Source: Psychrobacillus sp. FSL K6-4046
Lineage (GTDB): Bacteria; Bacillota; Bacilli; Bacillales_A; Planococcaceae
Direction: 5' to 3'
Length of the DNA: 64,000 bases
Assembly (NCBI RefSeq): GCF_038624605.1
Contig: NZ_CP152020.1
Coordinates: forward strand, 1,729,312 to 1,793,311
A program made the position numbers and the translations under genes. The notes beneath the pieces were generated by a model. It had not been told where the DNA came from. It worked only from the letters and a program-made list of their open reading frames with translations, and did not search any database. Below are positions 1-8,466 of this stretch, piece after piece (within the stretch, counting starts at the first letter, position 1; each line of letters opens with the position of its first letter).

Positions 1-1
1 A

Positions 2-1999
2 GGTGCTGGTAACGGTGGATATGCACTTCTCAAGTTAATAGAGCAGGCAGATTACCTTCAGGTTACTGCTATTGTTGATATTAATGAAGAGGCTCCTGGA
101 ATGATCTACGCTAAACAACAAAATATACCAACCTATTCGGAATGGAAAAGCTTGTTAAGCAATGATATTCAAATCATTATTGATGTGACTGGTCGAAAGG
201 AAGTTTTCTATGAATTACTTCAAAATAGGCCGGCTACAGCTGTACTGATTCCTGGCGAGATAGCCAACTTAATTGTTACATTAATAGAAGAGAAAAACAA
301 ATATATTCAAATTATTGATCAGAAAAAAGCATTACAGGAACTCATTTTTAATTCTATTGAAGAAGGAATGATTGGCATTAATAGCCAAGGTATTGTTAAC
401 TTTTTCAATAAGAGTGCCGAAAGAATGACCTCAATTCTTGTTGAGGATGCTCTAGGTAAGCATGTAGCAGATGTAATCTCTTTAAGTGAATTACCGAGAA
501 TATTTGAAACTGGCAAGATTGAGCTTCACAAAGAACTTACTCTTGAAAGCGGTACCAAAATAGTCACTTCTCGATACCCGATGGTAAACGAAGAAGGAAA
601 AAGAATTGGTGCTTTTGCGGTTTTTAAGGATATCTCTGAGGTCGTTCGTCTTGCAGAGGAAGTTACTAACCTTACGGAAATTCAAAAAATGCTCGAGGCT
701 ATCATTTACTCAAGTGATGATGCCATTTCGGTAGTGGATGAAGAAGGAAAAGGTATATTGATAAATCCCGCATACACTCGTATCACTGGATTTAGTGAAG
801 AAGAGGTAATAGGAAAGCCGGCTACTGCCGACATTTCGGAGGGCGAAAGTATACATTTAAAGGTCCTTCAATCTAAAAAACCTATTAGAGGTGTCAATCT
901 TCGAGTTGGAAAACAAGAAAAGGACGTTATTGTTAATGTAGCTCCAATTATTGTGAATAACCAGTTAAAGGGTAGTGTCGGTGTTATTCACGATATGACT
1001 GAAATGCGAGGTTTAATGAAGGAATTAGATCGCGCAAGAACTATTATCAGAACACTAGAATCAACTTATTCATTTGAAGACATAGTCGGGACTTCAGATG
1101 AGATTAATTTAGCAATAGAACAAGCTAAACTAGCAGCTAACGTTCCAATTACCGTCCTTTTAAGGGGAGAGGTCGGTGCAGGAAAGGATTTGTTTGCTCA
1201 TGCCATTCATGGAGAAAGTGGGCGTTCAAGCTATCCTTTTATCCGAGTTAATTGCAGTTCTTTAGAGGAACATCTTTTAGAACGTGAATTATTTGGATAT
1301 GAGGAAGATGGCATCAAATATCCTGGTAAATTAGAAGAAGCATATAAAGGCACGGTTTTCTTAGATGAAGTTGGTGAGTTGACTAAGAAAACTCAAGCTA
1401 AGCTCCTACAGGTTTTGCGAGATAATATTATCATACCTATCGGGGCCACAACCCCGAAGCAGGTTGATGTTCGTATCATTGCTGCAAGTAGTCTTAACTT
1501 GGAAAAGGCAATGAGAGATGGCACCTTTAGGGAGGATTTCTATTTTCAGTTAAATAGAATGCCGATTTATATACCTTCTTTACGACAAAGAAAAAAGGAT
1601 ATTCCGCTTCTTGCAGAACGATTGCTCGTTAAACTTAACCAAGAGTTTGGGAGAAACATTGAAGGATTTTCAGAGGAAGCTCTCGAAACCTTATGTCTTT
1701 ACGATTGGCCAGGTAATGTCAGAGAGTTAGAGAATATTATTAGCCGCTCCATGATTTTTCTTCAATCGAATGAACGATTAGTAGATGAACAGCATTTACC
1801 AAAATCGATGCTCCAGTTGTCACAAGGGGAGGATGAAGATTCGATTGCTCCACTTGCGGACCAAATGGATGAAATGGAGAAAAGAGTACTCGCCCAAGCG
1901 CTTAAAATTTGCGATGGCAATAAGTCACAAGCAGCTAAAAAGTTAAGTATTTCTCTTCGCTCATTATATTACAAGCTAGAAAAACACAATCTGGTGTAA
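2..1999 (+). CDS. bkdR: BkdR-like enhancer-binding regulator of branched-chain amino acid catabolism (5' partial)
   Basis: The frame is open from base 2, so the ATG at 101 is internal and the gene starts before the window. The visible N-terminus opens with a Rossmann-like GAGNGG motif and the strand IVDINE, suggesting a dinucleotide-binding-like sensor domain. Two PAS-type domains follow (about 320-650 and 690-1010). Next comes an AAA+ domain with Walker A GEVGAGKD (about 1165-1188), Walker B TVFLDEVGE and the WPGNVRELEN box. A Fis-type helix-turn-helix ends the protein (about 1890-1995). Between ELFGYE and TVFLDE, where sigma-54 activators carry GAFTGA, the sequence reads EEDGIKYPGKLEEAYKG, so the loop is absent. 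It sits directly upstream of bcd-lpdV-bkdAA-bkdAB-bkdB, as BkdR does for the B. subtilis operon. The family assignment is firm; whether it works with sigma-54 is doubtful. Confidence 0.88.
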   Translation, partial: GAGNGGYALLKLIEQADYLQVTAIVDINEEAPGMIYAKQQNIPTYSEWKSLLSNDIQIIIDVTGRKEVFYELLQNRPATAVLIPGEIANLIVTLIEEKNKYIQIIDQKKALQELIFNSIEEGMIGINSQGIVNFFNKSAERMTSILVEDALGKHVADVISLSELPRIFETGKIELHKELTLESGTKIVTSRYPMVNEEGKRIGAFAVFKDISEVVRLAEEVTNLTEIQKMLEAIIYSSDDAISVVDEEGKGILINPAYTRITGFSEEEVIGKPATADISEGESIHLKVLQSKKPIRGVNLRVGKQEKDVIVNVAPIIVNNQLKGSVGVIHDMTEMRGLMKELDRARTIIRTLESTYSFEDIVGTSDEINLAIEQAKLAANVPITVLLRGEVGAGKDLFAHAIHGESGRSSYPFIRVNCSSLEEHLLERELFGYEEDGIKYPGKLEEAYKGTVFLDEVGELTKKTQAKLLQVLRDNIIIPIGATTPKQVDVRIIAASSLNLEKAMRDGTFREDFYFQLNRMPIYIPSLRQRKKDIPLLAERLLVKLNQEFGRNIEGFSEEALETLCLYDWPGNVRELENIISRSMIFLQSNERLVDEQHLPKSMLQLSQGEDEDSIAPLADQMDEMEKRVLAQALKICDGNKSQAAKKLSISLRSLYYKLEKHNLV

Positions 2000-2009
2000 A
2001 AGGAAAGTG

Positions 2010-2038
2010 TTCACGTAAATAGGGGTATTTACTATAAA
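2010..2038 (+). promoter_or_regulatory. Putative sigma-A promoter of bcd
   Basis: A -35-like TTCACG (2010-2015) and a -10-like TATAAA (2033-2038) are separated by exactly 17 bp in the bkdR-bcd gap. No -24/-12 (TGGCAC-N5-TTGC) element is visible in this gap. The position, about 45 bases before the bcd start, fits a promoter. Assigned by eye only. Confidence 0.5.
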
Positions 2039-2081
2039 TCATTTATACAAGCACCAATTTAACTACTAGGAGGAACTACAA

Positions 2082-3176
2082 ATGGAAATCTTTAAATATA
2101 TGGAAACTTATGATTATGAACAATTAGTATTTTGCCAAGACAAAACTTCAGGACTTAAAGCGATTATTGCTATTCATGACACTACATTAGGACCGGCTCT
2201 TGGTGGTACTCGTATGTGGAATTATGCTTCGGAAGAAGAAGCAATTGAGGATGCTCTTCGTCTTGCTAAAGGTATGACTTATAAAAATGCGGCAGCAGGA
2301 CTTAATCTTGGTGGAGGAAAAACTGTAATTATTGGTGATCCATTAAAAGATAAAAATGAAGAAATGTTCCGTGCATTTGGACGTTTCATCCAGGGGTTAA
2401 ATGGACGTTATATTACAGCGGAAGATGTAGGCACAACAGTTGCAGATATGGACCTTATCCATGAAGAAACAAACTACGTAACTGGTATTTCAGAGGCGTT
2501 TGGTTCTTCAGGTAACCCATCTCCTGTAACAGCTTATGGCGTATACGTTGGGATGAAAGCTGCAGCTAAAGAAGCATTTGGTTCTGATTCATTAGAAGGA
2601 AAAACAATTGCCGTACAAGGTGTTGGGAATGTGGCTTATACGCTATGTGAATACCTACATGAAGAAGGCGCAAAGTTAATCGTTGCTGATATTAACCAAA
2701 AATCAGTGGATCGTGCAGTAGAAGCATTCGGTGCAGTACAAGTCGGTACAGATGAAATTTACTCACAGGACGTAGATATCTTTGCTCCTTGTGCACTTGG
2801 AGCAATTATTAACGACGCTACGATTCCACAGTTGAAAGCTAAAGTAATTGCTGGTTCAGCTAACAACCAATTGAAAGATACAACACATGGCGACATGATT
2901 CATGAAATGGGTATCGTTTATGCACCAGATTATGTTATTAACTCTGGTGGAGTGATCAATGTAGCAGATGAATTATATGGTTACAACCATGACCGTGCGA
3001 TGAAACGCGTGGCAGGTATCTATGACAAAATTGAACGTATTTTTGAAATTTCAAAACGTGACGGGATTCCAACTTATGTTGCTGCTGACCGTTTAGCTGA
3101 AGAGCGTATCGCGCGTGTAAGCAAATCTCGTAGTCAATTTCTACAAAACGGAAAACATATTTTAAATGGCCGTTAA
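2082..3176 (+). CDS. bcd: Leucine dehydrogenase
   Basis: NAD-dependent oxidative deamination of leucine, valine and isoleucine to 2-oxo acids, the first step feeding the BKD complex. The 364-residue length is normal for the family. The Glu/Leu/Phe/Val dehydrogenase signature is present with catalytic K80 in GLNLGGGKT and substrate-site K68. The Rossmann motif VQGVGNVAY lies at about 178-186. The start is preceded by AGGAGG (2068-2073). It is the first gene after bkdR. A hairpin follows it rather than ptb or buk. Confidence 0.96.
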   Translation: MEIFKYMETYDYEQLVFCQDKTSGLKAIIAIHDTTLGPALGGTRMWNYASEEEAIEDALRLAKGMTYKNAAAGLNLGGGKTVIIGDPLKDKNEEMFRAFGRFIQGLNGRYITAEDVGTTVADMDLIHEETNYVTGISEAFGSSGNPSPVTAYGVYVGMKAAAKEAFGSDSLEGKTIAVQGVGNVAYTLCEYLHEEGAKLIVADINQKSVDRAVEAFGAVQVGTDEIYSQDVDIFAPCALGAIINDATIPQLKAKVIAGSANNQLKDTTHGDMIHEMGIVYAPDYVINSGGVINVADELYGYNHDRAMKRVAGIYDKIERIFEISKRDGIPTYVAADRLAEERIARVSKSRSQFLQNGKHILNGR

Positions 3177-3203
3177 TCAATAATTATATCCTAGCAGCAA
3201 ATT

Positions 3204-3243
3204 GGCCGACTTTATAGATTCCTTGTAAAGCCGGCCTTCTTAT
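3204..3243 (+). terminator. Hairpin between bcd and lpdV (terminator or attenuator)
   Basis: Arms 3204-3214 and 3226-3236 pair over 11 bp with one mismatch and an 11-base loop, followed by a short T-rich tail. Because it lies inside the operon it may only lower readthrough from bcd into lpdV. Confidence 0.55.
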
Positions 3244-3262
3244 TTGGAAGGAGACGATTCAT

Positions 3263-4693
3263 TTGGCAAAAGAATACGACGTAGTAATTATTGGTGGAGG
3301 AACTGGTGGGTATGTAGCTGCCATTCGCTCAGCTCAACTAGGTTTAAAAACAGCAATTGTTGAAAAAGGCAAACTAGGTGGTACATGTTTACATAAAGGC
3401 TGTATCCCAAGTAAAGCATTACTTCGAAGTGCCGAGGTTTTTTCTACTACTAAAAATCATGCAGCCGACTTTGGTGTAAATACAAGTGAAGTAACATTAG
3501 ATTTTAGTAGAGTGCAAGCCCGAAAGGAATCCATTGTGGACCAATTATTCCAAGGAGTTCAGGGGTTGATGAAAAAAGGCAAGATTGATGTGTATGAAGG
3601 AACAGGCAGAATGCTCGGGCCATCTATTTTCTCTCCGTCTCCTGGGGGGACCGTCTCGGTTGAGATGAACAATGGTGAAGAAAATGAAATGCTTATCCCG
3701 AAAAATGTAGTCATTGCCACTGGTTCACGCCCTCGCTCTTTGCCAGGTTTGTCAATAGATGGATCTCTAGTGATGACTTCGGATGAAGCGTTAGTAATGA
3801 CAGAGCTACCTAAGTCTATTCTCATAGTTGGTGGAGGAGTAATCGGTATAGAATGGGCTTCCATGCTAAACGACTTTGGAGTAGAAGTAACAGTAATCGA
3901 ATACGCTGATCGAATTATTCCTACGGAAGACAAAGATATTTCTAAAGAAATGCAAAAGCTTCTAGGGAAAAAGGGGATCACATTTGCAACAAATGCAAAA
4001 GTACTTCCAGATACTTTAGATACAGCAGACAACGTAGTTACAATATCTGCTGAAGTTAATGGGGAAACTCAATCATTTACTGCTGAGAAAATGCTTGTAT
4101 CTGTTGGTAGACAAGCAAACACAGAAGGTATTGGTATAGAAAATACAGATATCGTGATTGAAAATGGATTTATTCAGGTTTCTGACACATTTCAAACAAA
4201 AGAATCTCATATATATGCCATTGGCGATGTAATTGGTGGTCTTCAATTGGCACATGTAGCAAGCCATGAGGGGATTACAGCGATAGAGCATATTGCTGGA
4301 GAAGACATTATTCCAATGGATTACAATCTTGTATCTCGCTGTATTTATGCAAGTCCTGAAAGCTCAAGTGTAGGAATTACAGAGCAACAGGCAAGAGAAA
4401 AGGGATTTGATGTAAAGGTAGGCAAGTTTTCATTTAAAGCAATTGGTAAGGCTCTTGTATACGGTGAATCGGATGGCTTTGTTAAAATTGTGGCCGATAA
4501 AGCAACCAATGATATTTTAGGAGTTCATATGATTGGACCTCACGTCACAGATATGATTTCAGAGGCTGGTTTGGCTATGGTTCTAGATGCTACTCCTTGG
4601 GAAATGGCACATACAATTCATCCACATCCAACCTTAAGTGAAATAATGGGAGAAGCAGCGTTAGCTGTTGATGGTAAAGCGATTCATATGTAA
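3263..4693 (+). CDS. lpdV: Dihydrolipoyl dehydrogenase (E3) of the branched-chain 2-oxo acid dehydrogenase complex
   Basis: FAD-dependent E3 subunit that reoxidises dihydrolipoyl-E2 and reduces NAD. The FAD motif GGGTGGYVAAIR is at 11-22, the redox-active pair is C42/C47 in GGTCLHKGCIPSK, the NAD motif is VGGGVIGIEWAS, and the C-terminal HPHPTLSE holds the catalytic His/Glu dyad (H455/E460). Translation starts at a TTG with GGAAGGAG (3246-3253) nine bases upstream. Length 476, normal. Its place before bkdAA identifies it as the BKD-specific E3 rather than the pyruvate dehydrogenase E3. Confidence 0.95.
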   Translation: MAKEYDVVIIGGGTGGYVAAIRSAQLGLKTAIVEKGKLGGTCLHKGCIPSKALLRSAEVFSTTKNHAADFGVNTSEVTLDFSRVQARKESIVDQLFQGVQGLMKKGKIDVYEGTGRMLGPSIFSPSPGGTVSVEMNNGEENEMLIPKNVVIATGSRPRSLPGLSIDGSLVMTSDEALVMTELPKSILIVGGGVIGIEWASMLNDFGVEVTVIEYADRIIPTEDKDISKEMQKLLGKKGITFATNAKVLPDTLDTADNVVTISAEVNGETQSFTAEKMLVSVGRQANTEGIGIENTDIVIENGFIQVSDTFQTKESHIYAIGDVIGGLQLAHVASHEGITAIEHIAGEDIIPMDYNLVSRCIYASPESSSVGITEQQAREKGFDVKVGKFSFKAIGKALVYGESDGFVKIVADKATNDILGVHMIGPHVTDMISEAGLAMVLDATPWEMAHTIHPHPTLSEIMGEAALAVDGKAIHM

Positions 4694-4711
4694 AAAAAGG
4701 GGGATCTCTAT

Positions 4712-5722
4712 ATGACAAACAATCGTCATGAGGAATTAGGGTTATCAAATGAAGATGTATTAAAAATGTTCGAGACGATGTTAATGGCGCGCCGTATTGA
4801 TGAGCGTATGTGGCTGTTAAACCGTGCAGGTAAAATTCCATTCGTTATCTCTTGTCAGGGACAAGAGGCAGCTCAGGTAGGGGCGGCATTTGCTTTAGAT
4901 AATACAAAGGATTATATCGCTCCTTACTATCGAGATATGGGGGTAGTTTTACATTTCGGTATGACTCCAAAAGATTTAATGCTATCAGCATTTGCTAAAG
5001 CAGAGGATCCAAACTCTGGCGGTCGTCAAATGCCAGGACATTTTGGGCAAAAGAAAAATCGTATTTTAACAGGCTCATCACCAGTTACAACGCAGCTACC
5101 TCATGCTGTTGGTGTTGCTTTAGCTGCCAAGATTGAAAAGAAAGACTTCATTACCTTTGTTACATTAGGAGAAGGTTCATCTAACCAAGGAGATTTCCAT
5201 GAAGGCTTAAATTTTGCAGGAGTACATCAATTACCTTGTATAACAATGGTGGAAAACAATAAATATGCGATATCAGTTCCTTTTGAGCGTCAGGTTGCTA
5301 GTAAAAATGTTGCAGACCGTGCGAGTAGCTACGGAATGCCAGGCGTAACGGTGGATGGTAAAGATCCAATCGAGGTATACAGAGTAGTAAAAGAAGCTGC
5401 TGACCGCGCAAGAAACGGAGAAGGACCAAGTCTTATAGAAGCCGTTACTTACCGTTTGACAGCTCATTCATCAGATGACGATGATAGACAATACCGTACG
5501 GCAGAAGACATTGCAGAAGGAAAAGCTTTAGATCCTATTATTACATTTGCAAAGTATTTAAGAGATTTAGATATTCTTTCTACCGATTTAGAAAAAGAGA
5601 TCAATGACCGCATTATGAAGGAAGTAAATGAGGCAACTGATTATGCAGAGGCTGCACCATATGCTGCTCCAGAAGATGCATTAAAACATGTTTATGCTGA
5701 AAAAGACGGGGGGAACGCATAA
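4712..5722 (+). CDS. bkdAA: Branched-chain 2-oxo acid dehydrogenase E1 alpha subunit
   Basis: Thiamine-diphosphate-dependent decarboxylase subunit acting on 2-oxoisovalerate, 2-oxoisocaproate and 3-methyl-2-oxovalerate. The 336-residue protein carries the ThDP signature region GEGSSNQGDFHEG ... VENNKYAIS (GEG where many relatives have GDG) and the conserved loop TYRLTAHSSDDD. The start follows AAAAAGGGGGA. The stop codon overlaps the bkdAB start by one base (TAATG), so the two E1 subunits are translationally coupled. Confidence 0.95.
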   Translation: MTNNRHEELGLSNEDVLKMFETMLMARRIDERMWLLNRAGKIPFVISCQGQEAAQVGAAFALDNTKDYIAPYYRDMGVVLHFGMTPKDLMLSAFAKAEDPNSGGRQMPGHFGQKKNRILTGSSPVTTQLPHAVGVALAAKIEKKDFITFVTLGEGSSNQGDFHEGLNFAGVHQLPCITMVENNKYAISVPFERQVASKNVADRASSYGMPGVTVDGKDPIEVYRVVKEAADRARNGEGPSLIEAVTYRLTAHSSDDDDRQYRTAEDIAEGKALDPIITFAKYLRDLDILSTDLEKEINDRIMKEVNEATDYAEAAPYAAPEDALKHVYAEKDGGNA

Positions 5723-6705
5723 TGGCAATCATGTCTTATATTGATGCAATAACACTTGCAATGAAGGAAGAAATGACCCGCGATGAGCGCGTTTTCGTTC
5801 TTGGGGAAGATGTTGGTCGTAAGGGTGGCGTGTTCAAAGCAACAAACGGACTTTACGATGAATTCGGTGAATATAGAGTGTTAGATACACCACTTGCAGA
5901 ATCAGCTATTGCGGGTGTAGGAATCGGAGCTGCCATGTATGGTCTTCGTCCAATCGCAGAAATGCAATTTGCAGATTTTATCATGCCTGCAGTTAACCAA
6001 ATTATCTCGGAGGCATCTCGTATTCGCTACCGCTCTAACAATGACTGGACTTGTCCAATCGTATTTCGTGCTCCTTTTGGTGGGGGTATTCATGGTGCTC
6101 TCTATCACTCTCAATCTGTAGAGGCTATCTTTGCTAACCAGCCAGGTCTAAAAATAGTTATTCCTTCTACTCCGTATGATGCGAAAGGATTGTTAAAAGC
6201 AGCTATTCGTGATGAGGACCCGGTTATGTTTTTTGAACACAAGCGTGCTTATCGCCTTATTAAAGGAGAAGTTCCGGACGACGATTATACGATTGAAATT
6301 GGTAAGGCAGACGTAAAGCGTGAAGGGGAAGATATTACGGTTATTACTTATGGATTAGCTGTCCATTTCGCACTTCAAGCTGCAGAACGCTTAGAAAAAG
6401 ACGGTATTTCAGCTCATATTTTAGATTTACGTACAATTTACCCGTTAGACAAAGATTCAATTATAGAAGCTGCTTCTAAAACAGGTAAAGTATTACTTGT
6501 AACGGAGGATAACAAAGAAGGTAGTATTATTAGTGAGGTAGCAGCGATTATTGCAGAAAATTGCTTGTTTGACTTAGATGCTCCGATTATGCGCCTTGCA
6601 GGTCCTGATGTTCCAGCTATGCCATATGCGCCTACCATGGAAAAATTCTTTATGATTAATCCAGACAAAGTCGAAAAAGCAATGCGTGAGCTGGCGGAAT
6701 ATTAA
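5722..6705 (+). CDS. bkdAB: Branched-chain 2-oxo acid dehydrogenase E1 beta subunit
   Basis: Partner of the E1 alpha subunit in the heterotetrameric E1, 327 residues. Recognisable transketolase pyrimidine-binding features include FVLGEDVGRKGGVFKAT, DTPLAESAIAGVGIG and the H-rich stretch around GGGIHGALYHSQS. The C-terminal transketolase domain holds LDLRTIYPLD and GPDVPAMPYAP. The ATG overlaps the bkdAA stop codon by one base. Confidence 0.95.
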   Translation: MAIMSYIDAITLAMKEEMTRDERVFVLGEDVGRKGGVFKATNGLYDEFGEYRVLDTPLAESAIAGVGIGAAMYGLRPIAEMQFADFIMPAVNQIISEASRIRYRSNNDWTCPIVFRAPFGGGIHGALYHSQSVEAIFANQPGLKIVIPSTPYDAKGLLKAAIRDEDPVMFFEHKRAYRLIKGEVPDDDYTIEIGKADVKREGEDITVITYGLAVHFALQAAERLEKDGISAHILDLRTIYPLDKDSIIEAASKTGKVLLVTEDNKEGSIISEVAAIIAENCLFDLDAPIMRLAGPDVPAMPYAPTMEKFFMINPDKVEKAMRELAEY

Positions 6706-6755
6706 GCTAATGGAAAAACGCCTAAGCAAATTTGATCTATAAAGGAGGAACCCAT

Positions 6756-8072
6756 ATGGCACTAGAACAAATTAAAATGCCTCAGCTTGGGGAAAGTGTA
6801 ACCGAGGGGACAATCGAAAAATGGTTAGTAAAACCAGGCGATCATGTCAATAAGTATGACGCACTTGCTGAGGTTAATACAGATAAAGTTACTGCAGAAG
6901 TACCTTCTTCCTTCACGGGAGTTATTAAAGAACTAATTGCCAATGAAGGAGATACACTTGCAGTAGGAGAAATCGTTTGTACGATTGAAACAGAAGGAGG
7001 CTCTTCTGAAGAAATCGTAGAGGTAAAGGAAGCTGCGCCTGAAGAACCAACTGCTGAAACGGTTAAACCTGCTGAGGTGAATAAGCATGCACAGTCAGCG
7101 CCAGCAGACCGTGCAAAAGGAGCAAAAGCTCGTTACTCACCTGCAGTTCTTAAACTTTCACAGGAGCATGATATCGACCTTTCTTTAGTCACAGGTACTG
7201 GTAATGAAGGTAGAATTACTCGTAAAGATTTACTTAAAATAATAGAAAGTGGAGACATTCCACAAGCAGCTCCAGCTAGCGAGGCTAAGGTGGAGGAAAA
7301 AGCGGCTATAGCTTCTGCTCCTACTAACACTCAAACAAAGCCAGCTGCTATTAATGTCCCAGTCGGAGCAGGTGACATCGAAATTCCAGTAACTGGTGTC
7401 CGTAAAGCAATTGCTGCAAATATGCTTCGTAGTAAGCATGAGGCACCTCACGCTTGGACGATGATTGAAGTAGATGTGACGAACCTAGTACAGTACCGTG
7501 ATTCGATTAAAAATGAATTTAAACAAAAAGAAGGCTTTAATGTTACTTATTTTGCATTCTTTGTGAAAGCAGTTGCACAAGCATTAAAAGAATTTCCAAT
7601 GATGAATTCTATGTGGGCTGGCGACAAAATTATCCAAAAGAAAGACATCAATATTTCAATTGCAGTTGCAACAGATGATGCCTTATTTGTTCCGGTAATT
7701 AAGCATGCAGACGAAAAGACGATTAAAGGCATTGCTCGAGAAGTAATGGAGCTAGCTGGAAAAGTCCGCTCTGGTAAGCTAAAATCTGATGAAATGCAAG
7801 GCGGTACCTTCACTGTAAACAATACAGGTTCATTTGGCTCTGTTCAGTCGATGGGGATCATTAACTATCCACAAGCAGCAATTCTTCAGGTAGAATCTAT
7901 TGTAAAACGACCAGTAATTATGGAGGGCGGCATGATTGCAGCTAGAGATATGGTGAATCTATGCTTATCTCTTGATCATCGTGTATTAGATGGCCTAGTT
8001 TGTGGTCGTTTCTTGGCTCGTGTAAAAGAAATATTAGAAAACATTTCGAAAGAAAATACTTCAGTATACTAA
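6756..8072 (+). CDS. bkdB: Branched-chain 2-oxo acid dehydrogenase E2 (lipoamide acyltransferase)
   Basis: Core acyltransferase of the BKD complex, moving acyl groups from lipoyl to CoA. Domain order: one lipoyl domain (lipoyl lysine K44 in VNTDKVTAEV), an Ala/Pro/Glu-rich linker, an E1/E3-binding domain (ARYSPAVLKLSQEHDIDL ... GRITRKDLL), a second linker, and the catalytic domain ending in SLDHRVLDG with H408/D412. The start is the ATG at 6756, with AAAGGAGG at 6741-6748; an upstream in-frame TTG lacks such a site. 438 residues. Last gene of the bkd operon. Confidence 0.95.
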   Translation: MALEQIKMPQLGESVTEGTIEKWLVKPGDHVNKYDALAEVNTDKVTAEVPSSFTGVIKELIANEGDTLAVGEIVCTIETEGGSSEEIVEVKEAAPEEPTAETVKPAEVNKHAQSAPADRAKGAKARYSPAVLKLSQEHDIDLSLVTGTGNEGRITRKDLLKIIESGDIPQAAPASEAKVEEKAAIASAPTNTQTKPAAINVPVGAGDIEIPVTGVRKAIAANMLRSKHEAPHAWTMIEVDVTNLVQYRDSIKNEFKQKEGFNVTYFAFFVKAVAQALKEFPMMNSMWAGDKIIQKKDINISIAVATDDALFVPVIKHADEKTIKGIAREVMELAGKVRSGKLKSDEMQGGTFTVNNTGSFGSVQSMGIINYPQAAILQVESIVKRPVIMEGGMIAARDMVNLCLSLDHRVLDGLVCGRFLARVKEILENISKENTSVY

Positions 8073-8075
8073 AAT

Positions 8076-8099
8076 ACACCTAGAGCTAGCAATAGGTGT
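8076..8099 (+). other. Short hairpin just after bkdB
   Basis: ACACCTA (8076-8082) and TAGGTGT (8093-8099) form a perfect 7-bp stem with a 10-base loop. No T-run follows, so it is more likely an mRNA 3'-end stabiliser than a terminator. Confidence 0.35.
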
Positions 8100-8143
8100 C
8101 CAAAAATTAGATATAAATTGAGGGATGGTCTCGAGTGAGTGTT

Positions 8144-8239
8144 GACCGACCGATTTTTCGGGGTGACCGACCGATTATTCAGGGTGACCGACCGATTATC
8201 GGCTCGAACCAACCGATTATGTGTAAAAACCGACCGATT
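8144..8239 (+). repeat. Five-unit tandem array with exact 21-bp period
   Basis: A GACCGACCGATT-type unit begins at 8144, 8165, 8186, 8207 and 8228, giving an invariant 21-bp period. The first three cores are identical, the fourth is AACCAACCGATT and the fifth AACCGACCGATT. Twenty-one bases is two DNA helical turns and also seven codons. Read in frame from a GTG at 8135 it would encode repeats of the type DRPIxxG, but a terminator lies within that frame. It may be a binding array or a short peptide-coding repeat; the function is unknown. Confidence 0.8.
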
Positions 8240-8250
8240 CCAATAAAAAA

Positions 8251-8275
8251 GTCCGCCAAGGTGGGCTTTTTTATC
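8251..8275 (+). terminator. Rho-independent terminator after the 21-bp array
   Basis: GTCCGCC / GGTGGGC arms (with G-U pairs) flanked by an A-run upstream and a T6 run downstream. It probably ends the bkd operon transcript. Confidence 0.75.
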
Positions 8276-8326
8276 TGTTTAGGTGACACTTTCTTACCTG
8301 TAGGTGCGTGTCCGCTCTTTAGGTGT

Positions 8327-8358
8327 GGGGAGTCTCTTTTAAAGAGGCTCCCCTTATT
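8327..8358 (+). terminator. Second hairpin terminator downstream of the bkd operon
   Basis: GGGGAGTCTCTTT and AAAGAGGCTCCCC pair over 13 bp (one G-U), then TTATTAT. A back-up terminator between the bkd operon and the next gene. The rest of 8275-8466 shows no further gene. Confidence 0.7.
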
Positions 8359-8466
8359 ATCTATTTAGGAAATTCCAAGACCCTTTCGTTTACTTTTTCT
8401 TACTATTTCTATAGCATTTAAATAGAAAGTAGAGAATGTATTGCAAACGAAGGAGCGAATATATAT

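Noticed and set aside
8144-8239. CRISPR array
   Set aside because: Repeats of 12-14 bases with 7-9 base spacers are far too short, the spacers are not unique sequences of normal length, and no cas genes are present.
8135-8368. ORF covering the 21-bp array (77 codons from GTG)
   Set aside because: A rho-independent terminator lies inside it and the second half has no protein-like pattern. Only the repeat itself is reported.
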